64,000 nt of DNA, from contig JAIVFH010000004.1 in the NCBI GenBank assembly GCA_025765595.1, positions 496,001 through 560,000 of the forward strand, written 5' to 3'. Positions 23,037 through 34,027 of this stretch are shown here, in pieces. Under the pieces are notes generated by a model. That model searched no databases. It worked only from the letters and a program-made list of their open reading frames with translations, and was not told the origin of the DNA. Numbering within the stretch: the first letter of the stretch is position 1; every line of letters begins with the position of its first letter. This stretch comes from Obelidium mucronatum (lineage: Eukaryota > Chytridiomycota > Chytridiomycetes > Chytridiales > Chytriomycetaceae). The translations under genes were made by a program, and so were the position numbers.

Positions 23037-23336
23037 ATGCATCATACTTGCCTTTTATTACTGCAGCTGATTATTGCTGCTTCAGTCAATATAGACGCTG
23101 CGCCAGCCCCACAGCGACTTATTCCTTCAGTCTTGGCGTCCACCCAACTTGAAGATGCTCATTTAACTATTGAACCTGAGATGGAGAAACTATTGAGGGA
23201 TTTAAATTTCACAGATTACCATTCTTTAAATCGCCATATTGTTGAAGTAATGTCTCAAATGACACAGTCGTTGGGACAAACTGTCGGAATGGTGAATGAA
23301 ACCGCAAGCGCAAACAATCGCAGCTCCAATAAATGA
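23037..23336 (+). CDS. Small secreted protein, unknown
   Basis: A 99-residue single-exon ORF. From the ATG at 23037 it starts MHHTCLLLLQLIIAASVNID, a clear signal peptide with probable cleavage at the Ala/Pro-rich site that follows (AAPAPQ). The mature part of about 75 residues has one sequon-like NFT and NET each, no cysteines, and a helical middle (MEKLLRDLNFTDYHSLNRHI). An upstream in-frame ATG at 22920 would bury the signal peptide, so the later start is preferred. No family is recognised; the lack of cysteines argues against a typical effector-like fold. Confidence 0.5.
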   Translation: MHHTCLLLLQLIIAASVNIDAAPAPQRLIPSVLASTQLEDAHLTIEPEMEKLLRDLNFTDYHSLNRHIVEVMSQMTQSLGQTVGMVNETASANNRSSNK

Positions 23337-23612
23337 TAGTATTGATTATTTAGTCTTATTATTGTCAGGCTTGTATCCATTCTCTAAGTATTGCGTAAAT
23401 CCTCACATAAAAAACGAACCGAACTTACCATCTGCTTCATAAATATATACTGTCTCATTCCGGATACTGTGTATAAAAGAAGCTCTCTCATCTCTTCATT
23501 TCCATCGAACCCGGATATTTCAACTCAAACACGTACTTTCAACCAACAGTGTGTAAGAGAGAACGCTAAAATTAATGTTTATATACACAGCAAATAAATA
23601 CTACTGTCATCT

Positions 23613-24809
23613 TTAAAACTGAAAGAAGCGAACAAATGCACCCTCCTTCAACTTTTCATCCTGTACCATGCCACCAACGTGGACGCGAGAATTACACAAG
23701 GGACAAGATTTAACCTGCCCAGAAAGCCATCTTGAAGTTGGAGATAAATAAAAGGACACAGAAGCCATCTCAACAAACCTGTCAACACAAAAAGCATGAA
23801 ATTCGTGGTGGCAACACAGTATACGCACACGATCACCGGCCTCATATTCATCCCTGCAAATAGAACAAATGGAGTCTCTTAATTGGCCCAGGCTGCCCTT
23901 GGAAAGCACTTTGATTTCCAACTTCTTCAAACTCAGTCGTAGTTGCTGCCACTCCAATAACCAACACAGTGCATGCGACGAGTACATCCCGATACAGAAC
24001 AACAATGGAAACAATAAAAAGGCTCCGATAAGGGCCAAGCTTGAGTAGAACCCAATCGGTACGATTTCAGCTTCAAGAAACAGCTCGGAATCGGTCTTTG
24101 AAACTTCTGAGTTGAAGATGTAATCCACAATACCCCAATACATATCCCTCAGATTAGAAATGCACGCCATGAGTCGATAGCTATCGCTCGGCACCCCTTC
24201 CATGGGTTCATCGACCACAAGGTCGCTTGAACCTCTACTCCGCTCAAGCACAGTATCTCTCAAGATGACGTCGTAGTCCTTGATGGACAAAAAAGCACTG
24301 GGTATAATCAACTCGTTATCGCGCAAATCCCCCTCTTTAGTTAGCTTCTTGACCAGGGTCCAAGTGAGTGAAAGCTTGGACCACATACTAATCGGGTTTG
24401 ATGCACCGCTGACAGACAGTGCTTCCTTTAATTCTTCTCCGAAATCCCAGGCGAGAATAACAGCAGATGCACCAGAGGCCTGCATTGCCCTCACTCTCGC
24501 TTGGAGGGAGCAGGTGCTGTTAACAAGATGTGGCAGAACAGCAATCCAAGCAGTTTCTGTAGAAATATCGAACAGCGGCTCACATCCTGTCAGAGAAGAA
24601 GCTTTTGGATGCAGAAGGGTAATTGGCACAAGCGTGCCTTGTAGAGGACGAATTGTGTCAAAGTTTGGTCCAACCAAAGTCTGGCGGCAGTTCAACCGAG
24701 TTGTGTGTCTTGTTCCGGGTTTTAAATATGAAAGGGTTCCAGCCGATGCTAACTGTATGCTGCAAAAAAGGAGTGTCCAGAAAACCTCGGTGGCTCCAGC
24801 CCGTGCCAT
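23613..24809 (-). CDS. PA-domain/RING-H2 transmembrane ubiquitin ligase (RNF13/GRAIL-like)
   Basis: Architecture is signal peptide (MARAGATEVFWTLLFCSIQL), luminal PA-like domain (ARVRAMQASGASAVILAWDF region), one transmembrane helix (GFYSSLALIGAFLLFPLLFC) and a cytosolic RING-H2. Members of this family ubiquitinate targets on endosomal or vacuolar membranes. The RING reads SICSICRDEYEAGDRVRILC, then HHEFHAFC. Splicing a 48-nt intron (23731-23778; donor GTTTGTTGAG, acceptor CTTCAAG) produces CVDRWLSGQVKSCPLC and completes the zinc ligands. The intron is in frame and free of stops, so an unspliced message would insert 16 residues into the RING. The spliced product is 382 residues. The start is the first real ATG, at 24809. 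Confidence 0.85.
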   Translation of the reverse strand: MARAGATEVFWTLLFCSIQLASAGTLSYLKPGTRHTTRLNCRQTLVGPNFDTIRPLQGTLVPITLLHPKASSLTGCEPLFDISTETAWIAVLPHLVNSTCSLQARVRAMQASGASAVILAWDFGEELKEALSVSGASNPISMWSKLSLTWTLVKKLTKEGDLRDNELIIPSAFLSIKDYDVILRDTVLERSRGSSDLVVDEPMEGVPSDSYRLMACISNLRDMYWGIVDYIFNSEVSKTDSELFLEAEIVPIGFYSSLALIGAFLLFPLLFCIGMYSSHALCWLLEWQQLRLSLKKLEIKVLSKGSLGQLRDSICSICRDEYEAGDRVRILCCHHEFHAFCVDRFVEMASVSFYLSPTSRWLSGQVKSCPLCNSRVHVGGMVQDEKLKEGAFVRFFQF

Positions 24810-24889
24810 CTTCAGATTTTGGATGAAAAACAAAGCAACGCAACGGCAACTTGGTCTTATTAAGTTAAATCAAACGCCCGGAACCGATT

Positions 24890-25475
24890 TTGTTTTCTAC
24901 AGTAAGATTGTTGCATTATTTCGATTCTTACTGCACTACTATTTCTCCACGCCTGTCAACCCCCTTTTTACACACCGTGCTTGCACTTGGGGCCCTAGCG
25001 ACGTCTGCTCTTGCTGCGGTCGAATCTTCTTACGACGCCTTGATCATCGGAGACTGGGGGAACTTCGGTAACCTCGACAACCAAAAAGCTGTTGCTGCGG
25101 TGATGGACACTTGGGCTGGTGTTCAGCAATCGCAAGTCGTCCTTTCGTTGGGTGACAACTTCTATAGTACACCAAACTCTTCCTACAATTACGAAAGGTG
25201 TCAAGTCTGCAGATGATAAAAAGTTCAAGGATCTTTGGAGCAATGTCTACAGCGGCACCAGTCTCAAGTCTCTTCCATGGGGGTATCTTTTGCTGGCGAT
25301 ATAGGCTGGCTCATTCAAAATGGGGGAGTTGGCTCGCAGATTGATATGGCTGGCTCCTCTATACTGCTTGTGCCTTTTTTTTCATCATATTTCTACATTC
25401 AATCAAGAACTACTCGGATCTTTGCCCTTATGACGACGTATATGAGTGCAAGTCTCTTATTTTTAAAATTCTAAT
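24890..25475 (+). pseudogene. Decayed purple acid phosphatase (TRAP/type 5-like)
   Basis: The reading frame carries a hydrophobic leader (TVLALGALATSALAAV) and then two metal-binding motifs of type 5 acid phosphatases: LIIGDWGNFG and VVLSLGDNFY. A frame change near 25170-25200 leads to SADDKKFKDLWSNVY and SLKSLPWG, matching the next conserved block. The expected GNHD motif is replaced by AGDIGW, followed by GSQIDMA where the family has AQIDY. Coding resemblance stops near 25350. Functional enzymes need about 200 further residues with the histidine ligands, and none are present before the sirtuin gene at 25503. No in-frame ATG precedes the leader. The locus therefore looks like a truncated relic between two intact genes. 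Confidence 0.7.
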
Positions 25476-25502
25476 GAATAAACTGTTTCCTTGTCTTCTC
25501 TT

Positions 25503-26639
25503 CTACTTGTCCGGTTTTGTAAGCGATACACCAAGCTCCTCCATCAGCAACTCAAAGACAAAATCCGCACGAGAAAAAATTCGAATGGCACACTGCTTAT
25601 CCAAATGCGTCTTTTGCAAGTTGACAATAACCAAGCTCCCAGGAGGAGGATTCTTCCTCTTGACTGTTTTCAAAGGCCAATTTCCAGCAGGTTGAACCCT
25701 GAGACTCGTTCCAACACAGATAACCAGTCTTGTAGTCTTGTGTTCTTGAATAGCCCGATCCACTTCCGTTTCAGGAAGTGCCGAATCCCAGTCACAGAGC
25801 ATATCTCTCAACGCGTAACCGCAACGAATACACTTGTTCCCCGTCTTTTTGAGACCAATGGTGTGTACTTCTTGAGTACTATCGGTTCTGAATTCCATTT
25901 TGCATTTTCGACACCATTCGGCGAACGCGGTTCCATGGACTTCGGAGATTTTAGTTCGCGGTAGAGACGCGCGGATGTGCAGGCCGTCCACGTTTTGGGA
26001 GACAATGTGTTTGACGTGGTTGGAGGCAACGAGGGCTGTTATGGCCCAGTGGGTTGAGGTTGGCGAGGCGGAACCGAATGTTTTCCCTTCAGGTGGGGGA
26101 AGGCCTTGGGCTTGACGCGTCCAGACGCCGTTTGGACCTCGAAAGTCGGGGACACCTTTTGGGTTGGAGGAGTATTACATCAAACAAGTGCTCACGGATC
26201 GTACAAACAAACCGCAAAAAAAAAAAAAAAAAAAAAAAAAACACTCGCAATTCACCGGCACTCGTTGAAATTCCTGCCCCAGTATGAATCAATGTTTCTC
26301 CATTTGCATCGCGAATAAGCTGCCGTGTTGATTTGAGAATTCCTTGTTTTGTTTCATGGGCAGCTGGTTTCTTACCTGCGCCAGCTTCTTCACCTTTTCG
26401 CGCACAATCTCTTCGGTTTCCTCCAATTCTTTATCTCCGCAAAGCCCTTTGTCGGTGATTTGAATCAGTCGATCCGCGTAAGGAATGTACTCGGTTGTGC
26501 TTGGATTGTCGTCAGACTCATTGCTATCATCGCTGGCATCACTTTCAATTTCTTCTACTTTGCTTCGCTTTGTTCGTCGTTTGGCTGGTACACCCGATGG
26601 GCAGTAGTCGGCGTCTTTGCGTTTCGATTTAGGCGGCAT
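25503..26639 (-). CDS. NAD-dependent protein deacylase, SIRT6/SIRT7-like sirtuin
   Basis: Sirtuins remove acyl groups from lysines using NAD+; SIRT6/7 relatives act in the nucleus on chromatin. Three exons (26639-26376, 26319-26256, 26155-25503) join in phase to 326 residues. An N-terminal basic/acidic tail (MPPKSKRKDADYCPSGVPAK) looks nuclear. The catalytic core shows GETLIHTGAGISTSAG joined across the second intron to VPDFRGPNGVWT, then SQNVDGLHIRASLP, a general-base His in EVHG, a zinc site CRKC with CIRCG, and ICVGTSLRVQPAGNWPL. SAGVPDFRGPNGVWT and the zinc spacing fit the SIRT6/7 class. Intron 2 (26156-26255) contains a run of 26 A on the plus strand, that is, T on the coding strand. Confidence 0.92.
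26216..26241. repeat. A26 homopolymer inside sirtuin intron 2
   Basis: Twenty-six uninterrupted A residues on the plus strand. In the sirtuin transcript this is a U-run about 14 nt downstream of the 5' splice site. Confidence 0.95.
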
Positions 26640-27054
26640 GAAAAAAAAGACAAGAGATTTGATTCGTCAATTTGGCGATTCGTACTGGCTGGTTCGTGAA
26701 TTTAAAAAGCGGCTCAGCTGTCGGAGAAACCAATTAGAATCTGTTTAATAAGTACGTTGGTTTGTCTTTCGAATGTTGTTGAGCTAGTCTTGACACACGT
26801 GTTTTGTGCTTTGACTTTATTATTACTTTGCCACTGCACGTTTTCCTACAGCCCAAAACATTCCCAAGACTGATTTTACTGATCACAACCAGAGACATCG
26901 CACCGCAGTCATTCGCAGCCAAAGTCGATATTAAAAGTACACAATCGACCTGCGGAGCTTGGGTGAGTAGCCCGGCAGTGACAGAGCCAGAAGCTGCCAA
27001 TTACAATTACTAACCCCCCAACTAGAATCCGATCGCATTTGGATAGACTTAAAA
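26640..27054. other. Intergenic region between sirtuin and TUTase
   Basis: A gap of 415 bp between the divergent sirtuin and poly(A)/uridylyl transferase starts. It is one of the widest gene-free stretches here and presumably holds both promoters. I see no RNA gene, repeat or conserved ORF in it. Confidence 0.5.
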
Positions 27055-30000
27055 ATGCTCAACTATTCATTCACGGACCAAATTGGCAAACTGTCGCTGA
27101 CTGAAGCCGAAGAGTCTGACAGCACGAATATACTGTCTGCGCACATCCACCCTGCCACTGCCGCGCTTAGAGTACAGCAACAACAACAACAGCAGCAGCA
27201 GCAACTACAGCAGCAACAAAATGACGAAAGTTATGCTGCTTTTGAATACTCGGAGAATCCGTCGGCTGTGTATTATCCCTTTGTCCAACACCCAGTGCCA
27301 ACAACCGGTCCAACGCCGCTGTTTGGCCAACAGTCTGTATCCACGGTTATCCATCGCCGAGCAACTTCTGAACGCCTTTTAGGCATTCCGATGCCAGGAG
27401 ATACCTTCGATCAGAGTTCGACTGGTATTTGGGGCAGTGGTGGTGGTGGTGGAGGAACTTTGATGAAGGACCGTTGGAATTCTGATCAGCAGCCACATTC
27501 TGATCAATTTCCATCGCTCTGCTCAAGAAACCACGTTTCTTCGACGAAGTGGGAGTCTATTGGACATCAAAATGTACCCTTCCACCACTGATGTATTGTC
27601 GATGGCGCACGTGCAAGGAAAATATGACAGTAACTGCGGCAGCAGTAGTGGGAGCAACAACAGTAATAATATTGATGCTGGTGATGAGGCGGGTACCTTA
27701 TTCAATTTCGATGAGGAAAACTATGTGTCTGAAGGACATGGGGCTGCGGAACGGGATAAACGAACTTTTTCGATTGACGGAAGTTTGGAATCTAGCAGTG
27801 ATGTTTATACTTGGGTTGGCTCATTCAGTGATCAGCAAGTAAGTCCGGAGAGTAGAATTGTGGTTCATATCTGATTTTTGGCCCTTGAACAGGGAAACTA
27901 TTCAACGAGAAATAGTATCGATACAAAGTGGAGAAGCCCATCGCATGCTGCAAATGTAGGAATGGGAATACGCAGTCCACCAATCAACTTTGTGGCACCA
28001 GCATCAAATGACTATGTGTCTAGCAGCGACCATAGACCACAAGCTTCTCCGTCAATGAACGGATATTCTGCTTCAATTGGGCGTCGTGGCGTTAATGCAA
28101 GTCCTGGAGTTTCCCCCTTTCCACGAACATCCGTGGACATTGGCCGTTTTGGTAATATTGGTTTGAATACACGCAGCTCTGATTCTGGTTTTAAATTACC
28201 TCCTGCGATTGAGAACCATCATTCGGTGAGTGTCAAGATTGAATATCTGGTCAGGGTATTTATTGTTCCCTATCAACAGCACCTGCTTCCAACTGAACAG
28301 TCGCCATCCACTCTATCTCCACACGTTTTACCACCTGCGAACGCATCTCCTCTTTTTCTTCCGGGATCGGACCCGAAAAATATTTGGGGTGCGCCGGATA
28401 TGAACATTGGTGTCTCACTGTTTAGGGATGGGACTGGCTGCAAACGAAAAAAGATTATCAACCCAATATGATGAGTCACCTCTCGCTCCGTCGGAGCTGT
28501 TGCGGCGCAATGCCAGTTTCGAGAGCAGCTCAACTTATGCGGCATCTGCTGGGTCTATTAGAAAGTCAACTGTTACCCACAATAGTATTCTCTCGCGCGG
28601 TAGTCCCAATGCATTCAACAATAATACAGTCTCTTCATCCGCTGCAAGCAAGAAACTGAATCCCTTAGTGTCGGCATTTGAGTTCCCAGAATACAACCAC
28701 CAGCAGCAACATCAATACTATCCGACAACGGACCATAGATCTACCTCAGGAAATTTTAGAAATAATAGTCTACAAGCTGACTACAACCGCAACTTTGCGG
28801 AAGAATCGTCGGGTTTATACAGCAACAACAACGACACCAGGCCACCAAGTGTTCCAGTTTTAAGCACATATCGTTCAAACTCAAACTTTCATCAGCAAGC
28901 AAGTCCTGGTCGATCTTCTTCGGCATTGGGGATTTATTCCACTGAATCCCCAACATTTCGTGGAGGTTCAGATTATGCTTTGCCGTCCTCTTCTACTTCA
29001 GCTGCTACAGACTTGAGAGTCGTGAAAGAAATACAAACGTCCAAATTGCGCGTCGATGAGTCGAAACTGACTGCAGAGTATTTTGAGCAATTGACACGAG
29101 AAGCAGCGTTGTTTAGTTTGCACATTGCTCCACTGTTGGATGAACAAATGAGACAAAATATTGCGTATGGTAATGTGTTGGAAGTCACACAAATGGCGTT
29201 TCCCGGTTAGTTTATATTTCCCTTGAGGTTCTAGTGGTACTAAATTCGCTCAAGATGCGAGTCTTCATCACTTTGGATCCACAGCATTGGGATTCTCTCT
29301 AACGAATGCTGGTATGCCTTTTTCGTCTTCCCTTTTCTTTTCAATAGTGAACTTCTGGGTTTTCAACAACAGATATGGATTTGTCAATTTCTTTGGCCGA
29401 AAATCACATGAAGCTGACGGTGCCGCAATTAGGTTGAGAAGCTTGGAGCTGTTATGAAAAATGGTATGGTATTGTTGTCCTTCCGGTTTGGGGTTCGTAA
29501 GCTGATAGCACACAATGTTTTAGCGGGTATGAGAGATGTTAAAATGCTCACACGAGCTAGAGTGCCTATTGTTAAGATTCGGGATCCACTTACGTAAGTT
29601 ATTTGAAAATGGCTTGTTTGCCATTGACGTAACTGTTGGTTTTTAGTGGCATTCGCTGCGATATTGGCTTCCAAAGCAATTTGGTTTTGTATAATACTCG
29701 TTTGTTAAAAGCGTATTCCAAGATTGATTCTCGTTTCCGAGAGCTTGTTTTCATTGTGAAGTACTGGTCCAAGCAGCGAAATATTAATGAGCCATACTTT
29801 GGGACATTATCAAGGTTCTTATTGTTTCGCGTTCCACTTTTCTCAACTAATTTTGGTTTTGACGACAACCAGCTATTGCTTTGTTCTCATGATCATTCAT
29901 TTTCTCCAAATTCGTGGAGTCCTACCATGTCTACAGCGAATTAATCCAGATGGATCTTTTGCCAAAGATTTAAACTCTCTGCCTCTAATATTGGTGGAAG

Positions 30001-30614
30001 AATTTAATGTATATTTCTACGAGGATGTTGAAGCGCTGGAGGCGAATGGGCACTGGTCTTGCTCTAATACAGAGTCTGTTGGAGAGCTATTGGTAGCATT
30101 TTTCAAATATTATAGTGCCGAGTTTCCATACGTCCATGGTGAGTTATAGTCTATTTTGTGCACTTTTTTTTTCAGTGTTTGACATTTTGTTTTCTACCTC
30201 AAGGTATTGCCAGTGTAAGAACAGGAGGGGTCTTATCAAAAGAAGATAAAGGGTGGACTAAAGATCGGCAACAAGAAATTAATCGCAGTGGAGCCGTCAA
30301 GGATCGGTATTGGCTTTGCGGTGAGATTTTGGGTCTATCTCGATTATCCTTTAAACTTAATTCAATACGCGTTCAAAATGCCCAATGATTTGTTTTTTTC
30401 AGTCGAAGATCCTTTTGAAATCTCGAACAACGTTGGTCGTCCTGTCGATAAAGAAACCCTGTTTGAAGTCAGAGGAGAGTTTATTCGTGCCTCAAAAATT
30501 CTGTGCGCCGGTGCGATCGATGAAAATACATTAGCCAAAGTATGCGAGAAGGCGCCAATTGTCATTTCTAAAAAGGGGACTGGTGGGATGGCTGCTGTGA
30601 CAAGGAAGTGGTAA
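27055..30614 (+). CDS. Cid1/TUT-family terminal nucleotidyltransferase with long disordered N-terminus
   Basis: Adds non-templated U or A to RNA 3' ends. The first 700 or so residues are low complexity (Gln, Asn, Ser, Gly), including a poly-Gln tract at 27175-27219. The catalytic part begins near 29000. HHFGSTALGFSLTNA joins to DMDLSISL, giving the G-S motif and the first two catalytic Asp; the third Asp lies in TGIRCDIGF. Then come LVFIVKYWSKQRNINEPYFG and the PAP-associated region (SVGELLVAFFKYYSAEFPY, VEDPFEISNNVGR). All three carboxylates are present, so the enzyme should be active. Several introns of about 40-60 nt split the catalytic domain. Frame changes near 27510, 28420 and 29440 are probably sequence errors. 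The VEDPFEISNNVGR motif is typical of cytoplasmic TUTases/GLD2-type enzymes. Confidence 0.88.
27175..27219 (+). repeat. CAA/CAG tract encoding poly-Gln
   Basis: Coding trinucleotide repeat in the disordered N-terminus of the TUTase; mixed CAA and CAG codons with one CTA interruption. Confidence 0.9.
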
Positions 30615-30800
30615 TGAGTGCAAGTTTAAGACGAGACGCGGATACATCTTCGTCCAATAAGATGTAGTAGTAGTTTTATGATAGTTACGATGAGTTTGGG
30701 GATAATGAGTTGAAGAATGGATGATTGTGATGAAGTTTGAGATTTATTCTTTGTTTTTCTGTTTGCTGTATCAATGAAGGGAAATAAATCCTTTCTTTCC

Positions 30801-31325
30801 TTAATTATCTCCAAAGAGCTTTTGAACTCTCTTGAGCACAGAATCTGTTTTGTACAGGGTAAGTTGCAACAGTTGAAACAACACACTCCTAATACCCTTT
30901 GACGGATCATATGGATGGTCCTTTGATGGTATCTCAAGTACAGTTGGAAATGCTTGCTGGTATTCATCGAGCATGCCGCGGATATCTTCGGCAACCTGTG
31001 TTAAGCGAGTTTGGTTTGTGAGATGAATGCCTCCACTTCAAGCACAGGCCGTACGTGTTGATTGATCAAAATAATTCCAATATCTTTACGCTTGGTGAAT
31101 TCAATGAAAGTTTCTTCGAGTGTGGGTAGCGTGGTTTCTTCAAAATCAAAGTATGTTGAGCATATGTTTAAGTCGCTCTTGGGCAACTCAACTGGCGTCA
31201 ACCACGAGAAAGTTTGCCTTCTGCTTCGAGTCAACGTGTCCAATTCCTGCGAGAAGAAGCCCCGTCACTGTGTCTTCATCGCCAATGACTGCAATGAGCG
31301 AGCGGTCCTTTTGGTAAGCTGACAT
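30801..31325 (-). CDS. VMA7: V-type ATPase subunit F (Vma7)
   Basis: Subunit F is part of the central stalk of the vacuolar proton pump. Three exons: 31325-31055, 30995-30896 and 30844-30801. The start gives [20 protein letters not shown] followed by [20 protein letters not shown], the family hallmark. The middle reads [20 protein letters not shown], joined to [20 protein letters not shown], then [20 protein letters not shown] and VQKLFGDN at the C-terminus. Exon 1 holds one extra base near 31190 (between VVDA and ELPKSD); without it the frame is open throughout. As V-ATPase is essential in most fungi, the extra base is more likely a sequence error than a real mutation. Confidence 0.92.
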
Positions 31326-31387
31326 TTTCACGATCTTTATTATTCAAATACGATGAAGTATCCGCATGCGGTTTTATTAGTGGCAGA

Positions 31388-32396
31388 TTAGTGCTTATGG
31401 TCGCCGTTGCAAACATCCTTGTATTCGCTGTCTTCTGGAACCAGTTCAGGGTCAATGCCATTCAGTCGCATCTTGACGCCGATCTCAAAGAGATAGTCGT
31501 AACATTCAGTCATTGACTTGGCCTTCTGCCAGTTTTCTCCCCACACGTAAACTCCATGGCGTCTGTCAGAACACAAGTTTCACAATGAATCATGATAAAT
31601 CAGGTTTTGTTCGGACCATACCTCACAAGAACAGCATTCGCTTCTGGATGCTTCTTCATGGCCTGTGAATCAATAGAATTCCGTCAATTAATGCCTTTTC
31701 TTCTAATACTCAAATTCAACGTACAGCTTCCATGCGATCTTTAAGGTCTTCTTCTTCGGCAGTGTTTTCAATGATGGGCACGACCAACGTATCATAGTAC
31801 TTCAAATTTGTCTTGGTACTACCAATTCGAATTCCCTTGATCATTTCCTGGTGGGTGATTCTGAAAGTATCACCCTTCCACAATAAAGTGGCCATGACAG
31901 CATTTTGAGAGTGAGTGTGAACGCATGCGCCAGCATTTCTCATATCGTAAGCGTTGAAAAACAATGGTGCACATTGCGACATTTTCCATCCCTTTGCTGG
32001 AGGCGGGGATCGAATGATCTCTGCTTTGGGAGAGACAACAAACAAGTCTTCAGCCTTGATACGCTCCTTTTGAACTCCAGAGGGAGCAAGATAAATGTTG
32101 TTCGTCCAATCGCATAGTAATGCCTCCTCTATTGTAACAGAAGTTGCATTCAGTTCAGGCACAATTGCTTCACACCGCGCTACTTACCCCGTTCCAGTGA
32201 CCCATCCAAGAGTGTACATCAAACGGCAAAGCTCCGGGATCAGGTTGGCCTGGACACAATGATGTCAGACATACACTGTGACGCAAGATCTGATACTCAC
32301 TGGGTGTTCTGGGTCCTTTGACACAATCAAGGCATCGATCGTCTTTTGCTTCTTTGCAGCTTCCTTCTCAGTATCACTGGCACCTCGTTTTGTCAT
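31388..32396 (-). CDS. MDE1: Methylthioribulose-1-phosphate dehydratase (MtnB/Mde1/APIP)
   Basis: This cytosolic class II aldolase-fold zinc enzyme converts methylthioribulose-1-phosphate to diketomethylthiopentyl-1-phosphate in the methionine salvage pathway. Exon 1 (32396-32301) starts [18 protein letters not shown]. Exon 2 (32249-32188) gives [20 protein letters not shown], which joins GGGITMR at 32128. Downstream are [15 protein letters not shown], zinc ligands in [14 protein letters not shown], and the third His in [13 protein letters not shown] (after introns near 31720 and 31620). The gene ends VCNGDHKH. One base appears extra near 32110 (CGATTGG), shifting the frame between GGGITMR and NNIYLAPSG. 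Start codons of this gene and the divergent glucosyltransferase are only 32 bp apart. Confidence 0.9.
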
Positions 32397-32428
32397 TATT
32401 TGGCAACTGTTTTTTTCAGCAATTCAAG

Positions 32429-33942
32429 ATGGCCAACCAACGCAAGGAAGTGTCTATTATCGCAATGGGAAGCCGTGGCGACATCCAACCGTCTCTTTGC
32501 CTTGCAACGGCCCTGTGTGCCCTCCCTGACGATGATGCTGTTCATGTCACCCTGATTGTCCCTGAGAACTACTATGCCTGGGTCACCAGTTCTCTGACTA
32601 GCAGTAACTGCAGCATTCTAATGCTTCCTAGCAACGCTGAAGATGCAATCAACCGCCAGTCTGTTGCTGACATGGTTGTTCGTGGAGACCCAACAGTCTT
32701 GTTGCGGGCAATGTCAGATCCAGAGCAGATGAACCACGATCTGCAATCGCTCATCAAATGGTGCAAGGACAGTGACTTAGTGGTGAGCCTTCGGTATTCT
32801 CTCGTTTGCCACTCATGTATTCAATCACCCAGATCGTGAGTGCAATGTCTGTACCCGCCGGTGTGATTCTTGCAGAGGCCTTTGGCACCAATGTCATTCA
32901 AATGCCCATGTTTCCCACATGGTATGAGATTACTGGAGAATTTCCTCCCATGATTGGGTTGCCAAGTTTGGGAAGATTCTTGAACACCCTGTTGTACTAC
33001 ATAGCAGGGGTTGTCCTGTGGTTAATTTTCAAGCCAACGTTTGACAGAATGAGGCAATCTGTGGGTTTGCGACCTATTACTTATTGGGGAGTCACGCATC
33101 TGGCAACATTCATCCCCGCACATCACACTTGGAGCCCCACCTTGCACTCAAAGCCAAGTATGCCGGTTTATTTTATTTGTTTGTAGTTAACAGTCCCTTC
33201 ATACTTAGAGGACTGGCTTGAAGAGACGAACATCGGAGGATACTTGTTTTACGATGCTCCAACTGACTCTCTGAAACCAGAGCTGGAGGTCTTTTTAAAT
33301 GACGGAACGCCTCCCGTATATATTGGGTTCGGATCAATGCCGATTCATCTAAGCACCAAGTTTGTTCCCCTGATCAAAGACGTCCTTGAAACTCTTCCAG
33401 AGTCAATGCGAATCGTAGTGTATGCTGGAGGAATGTCAAACGCCATAGACTCTGACTCGACGAAAGGGCAGCTCAAAGAGCAACTCATGGCTCAGGACCC
33501 GACAGGGAAACGGTTGTTCGTAACATATTCTGTTCCACAACGGCTGTTGTTCCCGCGATGCAGTGTGATTGTTCATCATGGAGGATCTGGAACCACTGGT
33601 GAAGCTCTTCGGTCTGGTAAGCCGAGTATCGTGTGTTCGCTGATTGGCGACCAGCACTTTTGGGCCAGACGAGTTTCAGCAATTGGATGTGGGCCTCGAA
33701 TTGGATGCTCTTTCAAAAATATGACAGGTAAACATTTAGGGCTCAAAGTGCTGGAGGCAATGAAGGAAAAGTATCTAGTTCGAGCAAAAGTTGTGGGAAA
33801 ACAAGTCGGAGAGGAAAGAGGTTTGGAGAATGCAGTTGATTATGTTTTACGTCATTTGAGGGAGCCTGCTAGAACTCGACGTAAAAGTGTCCAGGCTGTG
33901 GGTTGGACGCGCTTTTTCGCACCGGCGAAAAAGGAAGAGTAG
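32429..33942 (+). CDS. Sterol 3-beta-glucosyltransferase-like GT1/GT28 glycosyltransferase
   Basis: Exons 32429-32782, 32833-33157 and 33194-33942 join in phase to 475 residues. The N-terminal half has the GT28-type loop IIAMGSRGDIQPSLCLATAL. The C-terminal half has PPVYIGFGSMPI, CSVIVHHGGSGTTGEALRSG, and then PSIVCSLIGDQHFWARRVS, the UDP-sugar signature of the UGT51/UGT80 family that glucosylates ergosterol. Yeast Ugt51 is over 1100 residues with N-terminal GRAM and PH domains; this protein lacks them and is closer to plant or bacterial sterol glucosyltransferases in size. A hydrophobic segment (LLYYIAGVVLWLIF) lies mid-protein at the usual membrane-association position. The natural acceptor cannot be fixed from sequence alone. 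Confidence 0.85.
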
Positions 33943-34027
33943 TACAAGGGAATAAAGCAGCTTAATTGTAATGAATTCAAATTCAAACCGAAATTTTCCG
34001 TTTTGAATTTCAAAGCACGGAAGGAGT

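Noticed and set aside
24280..25071. 263-codon plus-strand frame across the RING gene
   Set aside because: Antisense to a conserved PA/RING protein whose zinc ligands and intron fit the minus strand.
26216..26241. A26 run as the tail of a retroposed element
   Set aside because: It lies inside a clean sirtuin intron with no target-site duplication or element body next to it.
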